Shown here one piece after another: positions 24,945-33,530 of a DNA stretch of 64,000 nucleotides. Location of the stretch: the NCBI GenBank assembly GCA_034925905.1, contig JAYFRL010000020.1:1-64000 (forward strand). The letters run 5' to 3'. The stretch is from JAYFRL01 sp034925905. GTDB lineage: Bacteria; Bacillota; Clostridia; Lachnospirales; Anaerotignaceae. Each line of letters begins with the position of its first letter. Position 1 is the first letter of the stretch. The notes under the pieces are model-generated. The model saw only the letters and a program-made list of their open reading frames with translations, was not told where the DNA came from and made no database searches. The position numbers were made by a program, and so were the translations under genes.

Positions 24945-27779
24945 ATGGAAACATACCTTGAACGTATTTTGGAATTTATAAAAAGCCGTTTGTTTGTGCT
25001 GTTAGTGACTGCGGTCTTTCTTTTTATAGTTCTTGTGGTAAGGCTTTACAACCTTCAGATCCTTGAAGGCGCACTTCATAACCAGGAGCTTACGGCAAGC
25101 ATATCCAGAACTCTTTCATTGCCTGCCTCAAGAGGAAACATATATGATGCATACGGGCGTCCGCTTGCCGTTAACGAACCGACATTCTCAGTTAAAATAG
25201 ACAGCAGTATAAAAATCGACTTGAAAAATAAAAATTCCATGCTTTATAACATAGTTAGCAGGCTTTCCCAAAATGGTGAGCTTTCAAAAGATTCTCTGCC
25301 TATTTCAAGCGCACCTTATGAATTTACATTCACAGGAGAAACCGCCCAAGCGGATGAAAAAAAATTCAAAACAAAAATAGGTCTTAGCAAAAAAGAGCTT
25401 AAAATGACTGCTCCTGAAGTTATGGCCTACCTGGAAGAAAAATTTGAAATCCCGGAGGGTACTCCCGAAAATATAAAAAGAAATATTATTTACTTAGGTC
25501 TTTATCAAGACAACCAAAACATAATGCTCTTATCCCTTATAAACTTGCTTAATGAAAACAAGGAAACAATAACGGACGAGCTTCCTTTGACAACAAGCTC
25601 TCCCCTTGCCTTTTCCTTCGGAGAAAACACAAACCGTGAGGCTTCGTGGAAAAAAGAAATAGGTATAAATGAAGAAAAAGAAGGATATACGTCCGCTTTA
25701 GAAAGCTATAAATTTCTTATAGATAAATTTAATATACCGGATAACCTTTCATATGACATCCAAAGAAGCCTCGCTTCTTTAGATTATTTGATTTATACCG
25801 GGAGATTCAAAAAATATCAGCCCCTTACGGTTTCCCTTAACATATCAGATGAAACCGTTGCTTCTCTGGAAGAAAAACAAAGCGATTATCCCGGCGTTAT
25901 AATAGACACTGACTCTTTAAGAAAATATCCTGAGGGTGAATATTTTTCTCATATTGTAGGGTATATAAGAAAAATATCAGATACTGAATATGAAGAACTT
26001 AAAGACTATAAGGATGAAAACGGAAACCAGTTATACAGCATATCTGATATTGTTGGTAAAAGTGGAATAGAAAAGGTTGCGGAGCTTGAGCTTAACGGCG
26101 TAGACGGTGAAATGCAGGTTGAAGTTGATTCTTTGGGGACAAGAATAAGCTATACCCAAACTAAGGAAAGCATAAGCGGAAGCGATATTTATCTAACGCT
26201 AGACAGGGATCTTCAGGAATTTTGTTTTAATACACTTGAGAAAACGCTTAAAGACATTATAATTTATAAAATGACTTCTGCAAAAGAAGAAGAATATCCC
26301 ATATCTATTTCGGAGTTCTTTTCTTCAATGGTAAACAATGGCGGGATATCCTCTTCAAAAATATATAATTCAAAAGGCGGAGTCCAGCTTGAAATAAAAG
26401 AATATATGGATGGAAAAATAAACTTCTCCGCTGATAGCGAAAACTTTAAATCTCTTTACAAAGCAGCTTTAATGAATGAGATTGAAAAAGGAAATATAGC
26501 CTACGGCAAACTTATACTTGTTCTTTATGAGCAAGGAAAAATAACCCTTGACGGTTATGATTTGGAATCCATACCTCATTTTTCAGAAAAAGCCTGCTCA
26601 AATTTAATGATAGAAAAGCTTGAATCCGGTGAAATACGTCCTATGGATACAGGGCTTGACCCATGCACAGGTTCTGTTGTAGTATCAGATATAAATACCG
26701 GCGATATTCTTTCAATGGTAACTTATCCTTCATATGATACAAATGAATTTGTAAATAATTTTAATACTGAATACTACAATTCAATCCAGGAGCAAACGGT
26801 TACTACACCTTTTATAAACAGGCCTATTTATGAAAAAAAAGCCCCCGGTTCAACATTAAAAATGGTTACGGCCGTGGCCGCACTTGAAACAGGTGTAATA
26901 ACCCCGTCCACAAGAATACTTGATAAAGGGACGTTTATGGAGGCGGGAACACCTTATCCGAAATGCTGGATAGGCAACGGCTATGGTTCTCACGGCAATA
27001 TAAACGTGAGCGAAGCAATTGAAGTTTCATGCAACTATTTCTTTTATGAGGCTGCCTATAGAATGAACCACGGGAAAGCAAACAGCTTTGAAGCTATATC
27101 CACATTAAACGATTATATGGCCGCCTTTGGATTGAATTCCCTTTCGGGAATAGAGCTGACCGAAGAAAGAAAACCCGATATGGCAACTCCTTCATACAAA
27201 GAATCTTCCATAAAGGCAATAAACCCAAATGCAACTGAAACCCAAACAAGATGGACAGACGGGGACACTGTAAGGGCGGCAATAGGCCAATCCGTTAACA
27301 ACTACGCTCCAATACACATGAACAGATATGTAGCCACTCTTGCAAACGGTGGCACATTATATAAAATGCACGTGATAAACGCAATTAAGGATTCGCTGAC
27401 AGGTAATCTCAGCTATACAAAAACCGAAAAAGAAAACATACTGGAAATTTCCCAATCAACGCTTGACGCAGTTTATTCCGGTATGTATAAAGTTACAACC
27501 GGTGAATCAGGGACCTTAAGGAACATATTTGCAGACTTCCCGGTTCATGTCGCCGCTAAATCCGGGACTGCGCAGGAAAACCTTGAAAGAAGCAGCCACA
27601 CATGGTTTGTTGGTTTTGCTCCATATGAAAATCCGCAGATTTCTGTAACTGTTATGATACCTTTTGCAGAAGTAAGCGGTTCTCCGGCAGCTAAAATAGC
27701 AAAAGAAATAATAGCGGAATACATGGGTCTTAACTATAAACCTGAAAACACTTATCTTAAGACAACGCTTACAAAATAA
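24945..27779 (+). CDS. mrdA: Penicillin-binding protein 2 (enlarged)
   Basis: 944 residues, much longer than the roughly 600-700 of most PBP2 proteins. One membrane helix (about 16-34) is followed by the pedestal domain (ASRGNIYDAYGRPLA at 61-75) and the transpeptidase, with S636-T-L-K639 (SxxK), S695-C-N697 (SxN) and K872-S-G-T875 (KTG-type). Two similar segments of about 75 residues (about 115-188 and 211-286) form an internal tandem duplication in the pedestal. About 130 extra, mostly polar residues (about 435-565) interrupt the region between the LTLDRDLQ strand and the GSVVVSDINTGDILSM start of the catalytic fold. It cross-links peptidoglycan for side-wall elongation with RodA. Confidence 0.93.
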   Translation: METYLERILEFIKSRLFVLLVTAVFLFIVLVVRLYNLQILEGALHNQELTASISRTLSLPASRGNIYDAYGRPLAVNEPTFSVKIDSSIKIDLKNKNSMLYNIVSRLSQNGELSKDSLPISSAPYEFTFTGETAQADEKKFKTKIGLSKKELKMTAPEVMAYLEEKFEIPEGTPENIKRNIIYLGLYQDNQNIMLLSLINLLNENKETITDELPLTTSSPLAFSFGENTNREASWKKEIGINEEKEGYTSALESYKFLIDKFNIPDNLSYDIQRSLASLDYLIYTGRFKKYQPLTVSLNISDETVASLEEKQSDYPGVIIDTDSLRKYPEGEYFSHIVGYIRKISDTEYEELKDYKDENGNQLYSISDIVGKSGIEKVAELELNGVDGEMQVEVDSLGTRISYTQTKESISGSDIYLTLDRDLQEFCFNTLEKTLKDIIIYKMTSAKEEEYPISISEFFSSMVNNGGISSSKIYNSKGGVQLEIKEYMDGKINFSADSENFKSLYKAALMNEIEKGNIAYGKLILVLYEQGKITLDGYDLESIPHFSEKACSNLMIEKLESGEIRPMDTGLDPCTGSVVVSDINTGDILSMVTYPSYDTNEFVNNFNTEYYNSIQEQTVTTPFINRPIYEKKAPGSTLKMVTAVAALETGVITPSTRILDKGTFMEAGTPYPKCWIGNGYGSHGNINVSEAIEVSCNYFFYEAAYRMNHGKANSFEAISTLNDYMAAFGLNSLSGIELTEERKPDMATPSYKESSIKAINPNATETQTRWTDGDTVRAAIGQSVNNYAPIHMNRYVATLANGGTLYKMHVINAIKDSLTGNLSYTKTEKENILEISQSTLDAVYSGMYKVTTGESGTLRNIFADFPVHVAAKSGTAQENLERSSHTWFVGFAPYENPQISVTVMIPFAEVSGSPAAKIAKEIIAEYMGLNYKPENTYLKTTLTK

Positions 27780-27801
27780 CCTTTAGGACAGGAGGATATT
27801 T

Positions 27802-28434
27802 ATGAATGCTGAAAATTCTGTAATCTTTAAAGGAACAAAGGATGGTATAACGCTCCATTTAGATCCTGATACGGATTTTGAAGTTTTAAAAGACGCTTTA
27901 AAAAACAAGCTGGTTGATTCTTCGAAATTCTTTGACAGCGTTAAAACTTCAATAATACTTAGGGGGAAAATCCTTACGGAAGAACAGGAGATAGAAATAC
28001 TTAAAATAATCTCTGACTCTACAAATATGGATATTTCTTTCGTTCACTCAAACCCAGAGCTTGAAATAACTCTGGCTACCCTTATATCTGATGAAATGAA
28101 ATCCTGCAGCATAACAAAATTCCACAAAGGAAACATGCGTTCAGGTCAATCCATAGATTTTAAAGGAAGTGTAGTTGTTCTTGGGGATGTTAACCCCGGA
28201 GCCATAGTTTGCGCCGAAGCCAACATAATAATATTGGGCGCTCTTAAGGGCATTGCGCATGCGGGAAGCAAAGGCAAAACAGATTGCTTTGTAGCCGCTT
28301 TGCAGATGATGCCTGTTCAGCTTCGTATAGCAGACATAATAACCAGATTCCCGGACGATGAAAAAAAAGCGAAAATTTCTCCTGAATATGCTTATATAGA
28401 CAACGGACAGATTTTTGTGTCACCTTTGGGTTGA
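27802..28434 (+). CDS. minC: Septum-site determining protein MinC
   Basis: 210 residues. An N-terminal FtsZ-inhibiting domain (1 to about 100) and a C-terminal beta-helix that binds MinD (GNMRSGQSIDFKGSVVVLGDVNPGAIVCAEANIIILGALKG, given in parts, about 110-165). It prevents Z-rings near the poles. AGGAGG precedes the ATG, 22 bases after mrdA. Confidence 0.93.
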   Translation: MNAENSVIFKGTKDGITLHLDPDTDFEVLKDALKNKLVDSSKFFDSVKTSIILRGKILTEEQEIEILKIISDSTNMDISFVHSNPELEITLATLISDEMKSCSITKFHKGNMRSGQSIDFKGSVVVLGDVNPGAIVCAEANIIILGALKGIAHAGSKGKTDCFVAALQMMPVQLRIADIITRFPDDEKKAKISPEYAYIDNGQIFVSPLG

Positions 28435-28612
28435 TAAACCTCATTAATTTAATAAATATGCAATTTGATGTTTTTTACTAAAAAAAAGTAATGCAAAATA
28501 TAGAAAAATTTGATAAGATACTATTATATTAACTGTAAAATTTGTTTAGAACACTTTTTTAAAACTTCGCATAAATTTAGATCGTTATACTATCATTAGG
28601 AGGACATTGTCA

Positions 28613-29413
28613 ATGGGTGAAGTAATTGTTGTAACCAGTGGTAAAGGCGGAGTAGGAAAAACCACATCTTCCGCAAACCTCGGATGCGGCCTTGCTATCG
28701 CAGGGTATAAGGTAGCGTTGGTTGACGCTGATATCGGTCTTAGGAATCTTGACGTTGTTATGGGTTTGGAGAACAGGATTGTTTATGACCTTGTTGATGT
28801 TGTTGAAGGGCGCTGCAGAATAAAGCAGGCTCTTATAAAAGACAAAAGGTATAATGGTCTTTTCCTTTTGCCGGCTGCTCAAACAAGGGATAAAAATGCA
28901 GTCTCCCCCGAACAGATGAAAAAACTTTGCGAGGATTTAAAAGAAGAAGGCTTTGATTATGTTATTATAGATTGCCCCGCCGGAATTGAACAAGGCTTTA
29001 AAAACGCCATATCCGGCGCAGACAAGGCCATCGTTGTTACAACGCCGGAAGTTTCGGCTGTTAGAGACGCAGATAGAATAATAGGTCTTTTGGAGGCAAA
29101 TAATCTTAACAATCCCACCCTTCTTATAAACAGGCTCCGTATAGACATGGTTAAACGTGGAGACATGATGTCCATAGACGATGTTTCCGAAATCCTTGCT
29201 GTCGATATATTGGGTGTTGTTCCTGATGACGAATACATAGTTGTTGCAACAAACAAAGGCGAACCTGCCGTTACGGTTGCGGAATCAAAAGCCGGAGAAG
29301 CTTATAGAAATATAACAAAAAGGATACTGGGAGAAGATGTTCCTCTTATGAATCTTGACACTTCTGAAGGATTTATGAATAAACTTAAAAAATTATTCCG
29401 CCACGGAAATTAA
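28613..29413 (+). CDS. minD: Septum-site determining ATPase MinD
   Basis: 266 residues, ParA/MinD-type ATPase with deviant Walker A SGKGGVGKTT (signature Lys11 and Lys16), a VDADIGLRNLD switch region, and a C-terminal amphipathic helix (about 253-264) for membrane binding. ATG 28613 has GGAGG 9 bases upstream; an in-frame TTG two codons earlier sits in the spacer. A 178-base AT-rich gap separates it from minC, possibly with its own promoter, but no clear one was found. Confidence 0.97.
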   Translation: MGEVIVVTSGKGGVGKTTSSANLGCGLAIAGYKVALVDADIGLRNLDVVMGLENRIVYDLVDVVEGRCRIKQALIKDKRYNGLFLLPAAQTRDKNAVSPEQMKKLCEDLKEEGFDYVIIDCPAGIEQGFKNAISGADKAIVVTTPEVSAVRDADRIIGLLEANNLNNPTLLINRLRIDMVKRGDMMSIDDVSEILAVDILGVVPDDEYIVVATNKGEPAVTVAESKAGEAYRNITKRILGEDVPLMNLDTSEGFMNKLKKLFRHGN

Positions 29414-29427
29414 AGGATGTGACTAAA

Positions 29428-29718
29428 TTGTTGGATTTTTTTAGCTTCTTTAAGAAAAAAGGTGCATCTTCTTCCGGCAGCGTTGCAAAGGACAGATTAA
29501 AACTTGTTCTTGTTCACGATAGAGTTGATTGTTCTTCGCAAATTTTGGAGATGCTTAAATATGACATCATAAAAGTTATTTCAAACTATATGGAAATTGA
29601 CGAAGAAGAGCTTGATATACAGATAACTCAGACCCAGTCAGACGATACAAACGGCCCGGTTCCTGTTTTATACGCAAACATACCTATCAAAAGTATAAAA
29701 AAAGTAAGCCCGGAATAA
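29428..29718 (+). CDS. minE: Cell division topological specificity factor MinE
   Basis: 96 residues. The N-terminal MLDFFSFFKKK-type membrane-targeting/anti-MinCD helix and the C-terminal dimer domain (SNYMEIDEEELDIQ) match MinE. The start is probably TTG at 29428: the sequence AAAGGATGTGA just upstream is a near-complete Shine-Dalgarno match, and the resulting protein begins like other MinE. An upstream GTG at 29419 would lie inside that site. With MinE present, pole-to-pole Min oscillation is plausible. Confidence 0.88.
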   Translation: MLDFFSFFKKKGASSSGSVAKDRLKLVLVHDRVDCSSQILEMLKYDIIKVISNYMEIDEEELDIQITQTQSDDTNGPVPVLYANIPIKSIKKVSPE

Positions 29719-29734
29719 AATTCCCATGCGTTTT

Positions 29735-29780
29735 AAAAGGCCTTGCCATAGCTTAACATTGTTGGCAGGCTTTTATTTTT
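29735..29780 (+). terminator. Weak intrinsic terminator or attenuator between minE and rodA
   Basis: An imperfect stem (about 29735-29748 with 29763-29774, bulged) is followed by TTTTATTTTT. It could reduce read-through from min genes into rodA. Confidence 0.45.
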
Positions 29781-29793
29781 AAGTGAGGTTGTC

Positions 29794-30936
29794 ATGAATA
29801 TTAAACGTTATATATCAAACATAGATTTTTTAATCGTATCCTGTGTTATAGCTTTATGCATATTCGGCATAATATCCATAGGCAGCGCCACGCATATAAA
29901 CCTTGGCGAAAGCATGGCCACATACCGTTCACAGATACTGTGGTTTGCAATAGGCTTGGTTTTAATGATAGCGGCGATATTTGTAAACTATGAGTTCCTT
30001 TCAAAGTTTACAATTTTTTTCTATCTTATAGATATAGCCTTGCTTATTGCCGTTTTAAAATTTGGAAAATCGGTTAATAACGCAACCAGATGGCTTTCCA
30101 TAGGCGGCGGAACCATCCAACCCTCGGAGTTTGCAAAAATAATAATGATATTTTGCTTGGCAAAAATTATTGACAAAAAAAAAGATTCGATTAATAATAT
30201 ATTTGTACTGATATTTTTGGTCCTTTATACAGCTTTACCTGTTTTTTTGATAGGCAAGCAGCCATCCTTGTCGGCAAGCTTGGTTATAGTTGCAATTCTT
30301 ATAACCGAAATTTTCGTTTCCGGCTTAAGCTATAAAATAATAGCGGCTGCTTTGGCTTTTTTTACATCAATTGTAGCCTTTGTCGTATGGGATGTCCAAA
30401 AAGAAGCCCCTTTGATAGTTGATAAAATTCTTGCGCCACATCAGATTTCAAGAATACTTACTTTTATCGACCCTACAAGAGATATTGATTCATATTATCA
30501 AACGGCAAAATCAATTAATGCCATAGCCTCCGGTCAGCTTAGCGGAAAAGGTCTTTATCAGGGGACCTTAAACCAGCTTAGCTATCTCCCCGAGCCTCAT
30601 AATGATTTCATTTTTTCAGTTATAGGCGAAGAATTTGGGTTCATGGGCTGTGTTGTCATTTTGATTCTCCTTTTAATAATAATTATAAGATGCATAATGA
30701 TTGCCATGGCCTCAAGGGATAAATTCAGCCAGCTTATAGCTAGCGGCGTTGCGGGAATGTTGCTTTTTCAAACATTTGTCAATGCAGGTGTTGCAACAGG
30801 TATAATGCCTACAACCGGGATGTCGCTTCCTTTTGTAAGCTATGGAGGAAGCTCTATGTGGGCAAATATGATTGCCATAGGCCTTGTGCTTAATATAGGC
30901 AGGCGCCGCTCCAGAACACTTTTTGAAGGAGGTTAA
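29794..30936 (+). CDS. rodA: Rod shape SEDS glycosyltransferase RodA
   Basis: 380 residues, about ten membrane helices, SEDS family peptidoglycan polymerase. Conserved features: ATRWLSIGGGTIQPSEFAK, the PHNDFIFSVIGEEFG loop and the late SYGGSS. Its position with mreBCD and mrdA favours RodA over FtsW. GTGAGG precedes the ATG. Confidence 0.92.
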   Translation: MNIKRYISNIDFLIVSCVIALCIFGIISIGSATHINLGESMATYRSQILWFAIGLVLMIAAIFVNYEFLSKFTIFFYLIDIALLIAVLKFGKSVNNATRWLSIGGGTIQPSEFAKIIMIFCLAKIIDKKKDSINNIFVLIFLVLYTALPVFLIGKQPSLSASLVIVAILITEIFVSGLSYKIIAAALAFFTSIVAFVVWDVQKEAPLIVDKILAPHQISRILTFIDPTRDIDSYYQTAKSINAIASGQLSGKGLYQGTLNQLSYLPEPHNDFIFSVIGEEFGFMGCVVILILLLIIIIRCIMIAMASRDKFSQLIASGVAGMLLFQTFVNAGVATGIMPTTGMSLPFVSYGGSSMWANMIAIGLVLNIGRRRSRTLFEGG

Positions 30937-30944
30937 TTTAAATT

Positions 30945-31340
30945 ATGAATATCGCTTTAATTGCTCATGATAACAAGAAAAAACTTATGGAAAACCTTTG
31001 CATAGCTTACAGGCATATATTATGCAAACACTCGTTATATGCAACAGGAACAACAGGTCGCCTCATTGAAGATTGTACAAATTTAAACGTGCATAAATAT
31101 CTTGCAGGTAATCTTGGCGGAGAACAACAGCTTGGTGCACAAGTTGCAAACAACGATATAGATTTGGCAATCTTTTTAAGAGACCCTGTATCTCCTAAAA
31201 ACTATGAACCTGATATAAACAGTATATTAAGGCTTTGCGATATTCACAATATACCCCTTGCAAGCAACCTTGCAACAGCCGAGCTTTTGCTGCTTGCCTT
31301 GGATAGAGGCGATTTGGACTGGCGAAATGTGGTGAGATAG
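30945..31340 (+). CDS. mgsA: Methylglyoxal synthase-family protein with altered active site
   Basis: 131 residues, the usual length for the Firmicutes form. The fold motifs are clear: AHDNKK with Asp9, the phosphate loop ATGTTG (33-38), RDP with Asp80, YEPD with Asp90. However, the catalytic base, Asp71 of E. coli in GGDQQ, is Glu60 here (GGEQQ); His98 corresponds to Tyr87; and the phosphate-binding Ser65 corresponds to Ala54. The normal reaction converts dihydroxyacetone phosphate to methylglyoxal. Activity here may be reduced or changed. It follows rodA by 8 bases and is followed directly by DUF1294. AAGGAGG lies 11 bases before the ATG. Confidence 0.87.
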   Translation: MNIALIAHDNKKKLMENLCIAYRHILCKHSLYATGTTGRLIEDCTNLNVHKYLAGNLGGEQQLGAQVANNDIDLAIFLRDPVSPKNYEPDINSILRLCDIHNIPLASNLATAELLLLALDRGDLDWRNVVR

Positions 31341-31628
31341 TTGACAAGCGCAGGAAAGTTTATTGTTGTTTATTATATTGCCGTAAGCTTAATTCTTTTT
31401 TTTGCAATGGGATATGATAAACTCCGTGCAAAAAAAGAAGCCTGGCGCATATCCGAGGCAAGTCTTTTCACTCTTGCTTTGATTGGCGGAGGCATAGGCG
31501 GGTTTTTTGGGATGTTTCTTTTTCATCATAAAAACAGAAAACCTTTGTTTTATATAGTCTTTTTATTTTCGGTAATAATACATATAGCTTTGGTTTATTT
31601 TATAAACGATATTTTTAATGTATTTTAA
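31341..31628 (+). CDS. DUF1294 small membrane protein
   Basis: 95 residues, three membrane segments (about 6-24, 40-62, 69-90). The motif GYDKLRAKKEAWRISE followed by GGGIGGFFGMFLFHHKNRKP is diagnostic of DUF1294. Function unknown. It starts with TTG directly after the mgsA stop; GGTGAG lies a few bases upstream inside mgsA, indicating coupling. Last gene of the shape block. Confidence 0.82.
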   Translation: MTSAGKFIVVYYIAVSLILFFAMGYDKLRAKKEAWRISEASLFTLALIGGGIGGFFGMFLFHHKNRKPLFYIVFLFSVIIHIALVYFINDIFNVF

Positions 31629-31662
31629 AAAGCCATGGATTTTTAAATCCATGGCTTTTTTT
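31627..31662. terminator. Bidirectional intrinsic terminator between DUF1294 and ribU
   Basis: Perfect stem AAAAAGCCATGGATTT/AAATCCATGGCTTTTT with a TTA-type loop, A-run on the left and T-run on the right. It serves the convergent transcripts of the shape block and ribU. Confidence 0.92.
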
Positions 31663-31663
31663 A

Positions 31664-32248
31664 TTATCTTTTTATTAGATGTGATATCTTCTTATATACT
31701 AAAAATGTTACCGTTGCATTTATTATGGATTTTAAAAGGTTAAAGGGAATTATTACAGGTATAAGCATTGATATTACAACTTCTATAGGCGCACCCATAA
31801 ATAGTGGTGTTAAAATCAAGTTCATGATAACCATTGACACAGTCATGGCCAAAGCTCCGGCCGAAAGAGCAATTATGGCTCTTTTTCTTGTTTTTTCTTT
31901 TGCGTATATATACCCGGCTATAAGAGCACAGCTTCCTGTTGCAACAATATGCATAACAATACCTATAATTCCGCTTTGCGCACTAACAGTAAACCCTTGG
32001 ATTATTGAAACAACAACCGTAAGCGCAAAGCCGGAAATCGGTCCATAAATAAAAGTACATATCAATATCGGGATATCCGCAGGATCGTATTCCAAAAAAC
32101 TTGCCGCTGGAAAAAGCGGAAAACGTATAACTGCAACAAGGATAATGGAAATTGCCGCTAAAACACCCATTGTTGCAAGTTTTCTTGTCTTTTCTCCGTT
32201 TAATGTCATGTTGCCTTTTTCAATTTCGTCTGTCACTCTGTCTTTCAT
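31664..32248 (-). CDS. ribU: Riboflavin ECF transporter substrate-binding subunit RibU
   Basis: 194 residues, about six membrane helices. The motif LEYDPADIPIL is characteristic of RibU S-components, which bind riboflavin and dock to a shared EcfT/EcfA module encoded elsewhere. The FMN riboswitch just upstream independently supports a flavin role. The start used gives a hydrophilic N-terminal tail of about 20 residues; the ATG at residue 14 is an alternative. Confidence 0.92.
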   Translation of the reverse strand: MKDRVTDEIEKGNMTLNGEKTRKLATMGVLAAISIILVAVIRFPLFPAASFLEYDPADIPILICTFIYGPISGFALTVVVSIIQGFTVSAQSGIIGIVMHIVATGSCALIAGYIYAKEKTRKRAIIALSAGALAMTVSMVIMNLILTPLFMGAPIEVVISMLIPVIIPFNLLKSIINATVTFLVYKKISHLIKR

Positions 32249-32293
32249 AAAAACGCCTCCAATATAAAAATTATTATAGGAGTCTGCCGGGGT

Positions 32294-32327
32294 TAAAAAA
32301 GCCCTTAAACTTTAAAAGTTTAAGGGC
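32294..32327 (-). terminator. Riboswitch-controlled terminator of ribU
   Basis: Stem CCCTTAAAC/GTTTAAGGG (32302-32325) with a T-run on the minus strand (32295-32300). It lies between the FMN aptamer and the ribU start, so ligand-bound aptamer should favour termination. Confidence 0.85.
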
Positions 32328-32352
32328 GAAAAAGCACATAAAAAATGCACTC

Positions 32353-32477
32353 CTGTTTCTTTTATCCGGACTATAACCGTTGGTTTCGGAATCACACCGA
32401 ATCTGCAAAATGCTCGTGGACTTGTCAAAAAAATTTGCATTACCACCAGTGAGGATTTGCACCTCGCCCTGAAACAG
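32353..32477 (-). promoter_or_regulatory. FMN riboswitch (RFN element)
   Basis: On the minus strand the closing stem GAAACAG/CTGTTTC equivalent (32471-32477 with 32353-32359) encloses the RFN landmarks AGGGCGAGGTG, GATTCGGTGTGATTCCG and the 3' AGTCCGGAT. High FMN should stop transcription at the following terminator and shut off riboflavin uptake. Confidence 0.95.
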
Positions 32478-32492
32478 ACAATTTACATCATT

Positions 32493-32521
32493 ATTATATT
32501 GCTATGCATACAGTATGTCAA
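32493..32521 (-). promoter_or_regulatory. Consensus sigma-A promoter of the ribU riboswitch transcript
   Basis: On the minus strand: perfect TTGACA (32516-32521), 17-base spacer, perfect TATAAT (32493-32498), just ahead of the FMN aptamer. Confidence 0.85.
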
Positions 32522-32546
32522 TGTATTTATAAGTAAACAAATTTTT

Positions 32547-33458
32547 TTAATGTAAGGTTTTTCCATTTATTGGCTTTGGCGGATGGTTTACGCCATACAC
32601 TCCGCCAATTATAATTGCGGAGCCTATGCCCTGATATATTGTAAAAGATTCTTTAAGTATAAAAACTCCCGCCATTATAGATATAACTGTGGTTATATTT
32701 GCAAATATAGCTACCCTGCCTGCGCTTACGGCTATAAAAGAATAATTTAAAAGCATAAAGGCCAGCACAGACGATATAACCGACAAATAAAACACGCTTA
32801 CCCAAAACTTAGTATTTTTAAGGGGAATAATTACCATATTAATAAAATCATTCCTGCATTGGAAAATTGCCATGGCCGTAAATATAATAGTCCCCAGCGC
32901 AAGCATAACATATGTCTTTTCCAGGGGGTGAAAATAAACGGCGGCTTTCCTGCTTAAAACATTAAACGCAGCCGCACTTAAAACCGCACCCAGCAAAAAC
33001 AAAATCCCCGGAAACGAAACACTCCCCATTTTGCTGCCAAAAGTTGTTAAAGCTACTCCTACAACCGAAATAATAGCACAAAACACTTGAAATGTCGTTG
33101 CCTGTTCCTTCAAAAATATTACGCCCAAAAACATTGTTGAAATAGGAATAAGAGAAATTATAATGCCTGCAAAGGACGAGGAAGTAAGCATTATTCCGTA
33201 GCTTTCGCATATAAAATATATTATTGGCTGGGTTAAACCGACTGCCAAAAGTATGGCTATAGGCTTCCCTTTAGGGGAAAATTCTAAGTGCCTCACAATA
33301 ATCATAATGTTTAATATAATAAATGCAACCAAAAACCGCATAGCCAAAAGCACAGAAGGGAGAGCCACATCAAAAGCCAGTCTTGAAAACAAAAAGCTGA
33401 GTCCAAAAATAATATTGCTTAAAAGCGCCGCCAGCAAGCCTTTGCTTTCACGAGACAA
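32547..33458 (-). CDS. EamA/DMT family transporter
   Basis: 303 residues, ten membrane helices in two homologous EamA repeats of about 140 residues (for example NIIFGLSFLFSRLAF near the start and VLSRKAAVYFHPLEKTYVM opening the second). Likely an exporter or importer of a small metabolite; substrate unknown. The start is probably TTG 33458, preceded by AAAGGGGGTGG; a GTG three codons earlier falls within that site. It lies downstream of pckA but behind a hairpin. Confidence 0.85.
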   Translation of the reverse strand: MSRESKGLLAALLSNIIFGLSFLFSRLAFDVALPSVLLAMRFLVAFIILNIMIIVRHLEFSPKGKPIAILLAVGLTQPIIYFICESYGIMLTSSSFAGIIISLIPISTMFLGVIFLKEQATTFQVFCAIISVVGVALTTFGSKMGSVSFPGILFLLGAVLSAAAFNVLSRKAAVYFHPLEKTYVMLALGTIIFTAMAIFQCRNDFINMVIIPLKNTKFWVSVFYLSVISSVLAFMLLNYSFIAVSAGRVAIFANITTVISIMAGVFILKESFTIYQGIGSAIIIGGVYGVNHPPKPINGKTLH

Positions 33459-33487
33459 TAAGTCCACCCCCTTTTATATGCAAAATA

Positions 33488-33523
33488 TTATGCTATAGCG
33501 ACAAAAAAGCTGCTATAGCATAA
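33488..33523 (-). terminator. Terminator-like hairpin after pckA
   Basis: A perfect 12-bp stem TTATGCTATAGC/GCTATAGCATAA with a 12-base loop lies 8 bases after the pckA stop. The downstream minus-strand tract is only TATTTTGC, so it may be a partial terminator or RNA-stability element, allowing some read-through to the transporter. Confidence 0.5.
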
Positions 33524-33530
33524 TAAAGAA

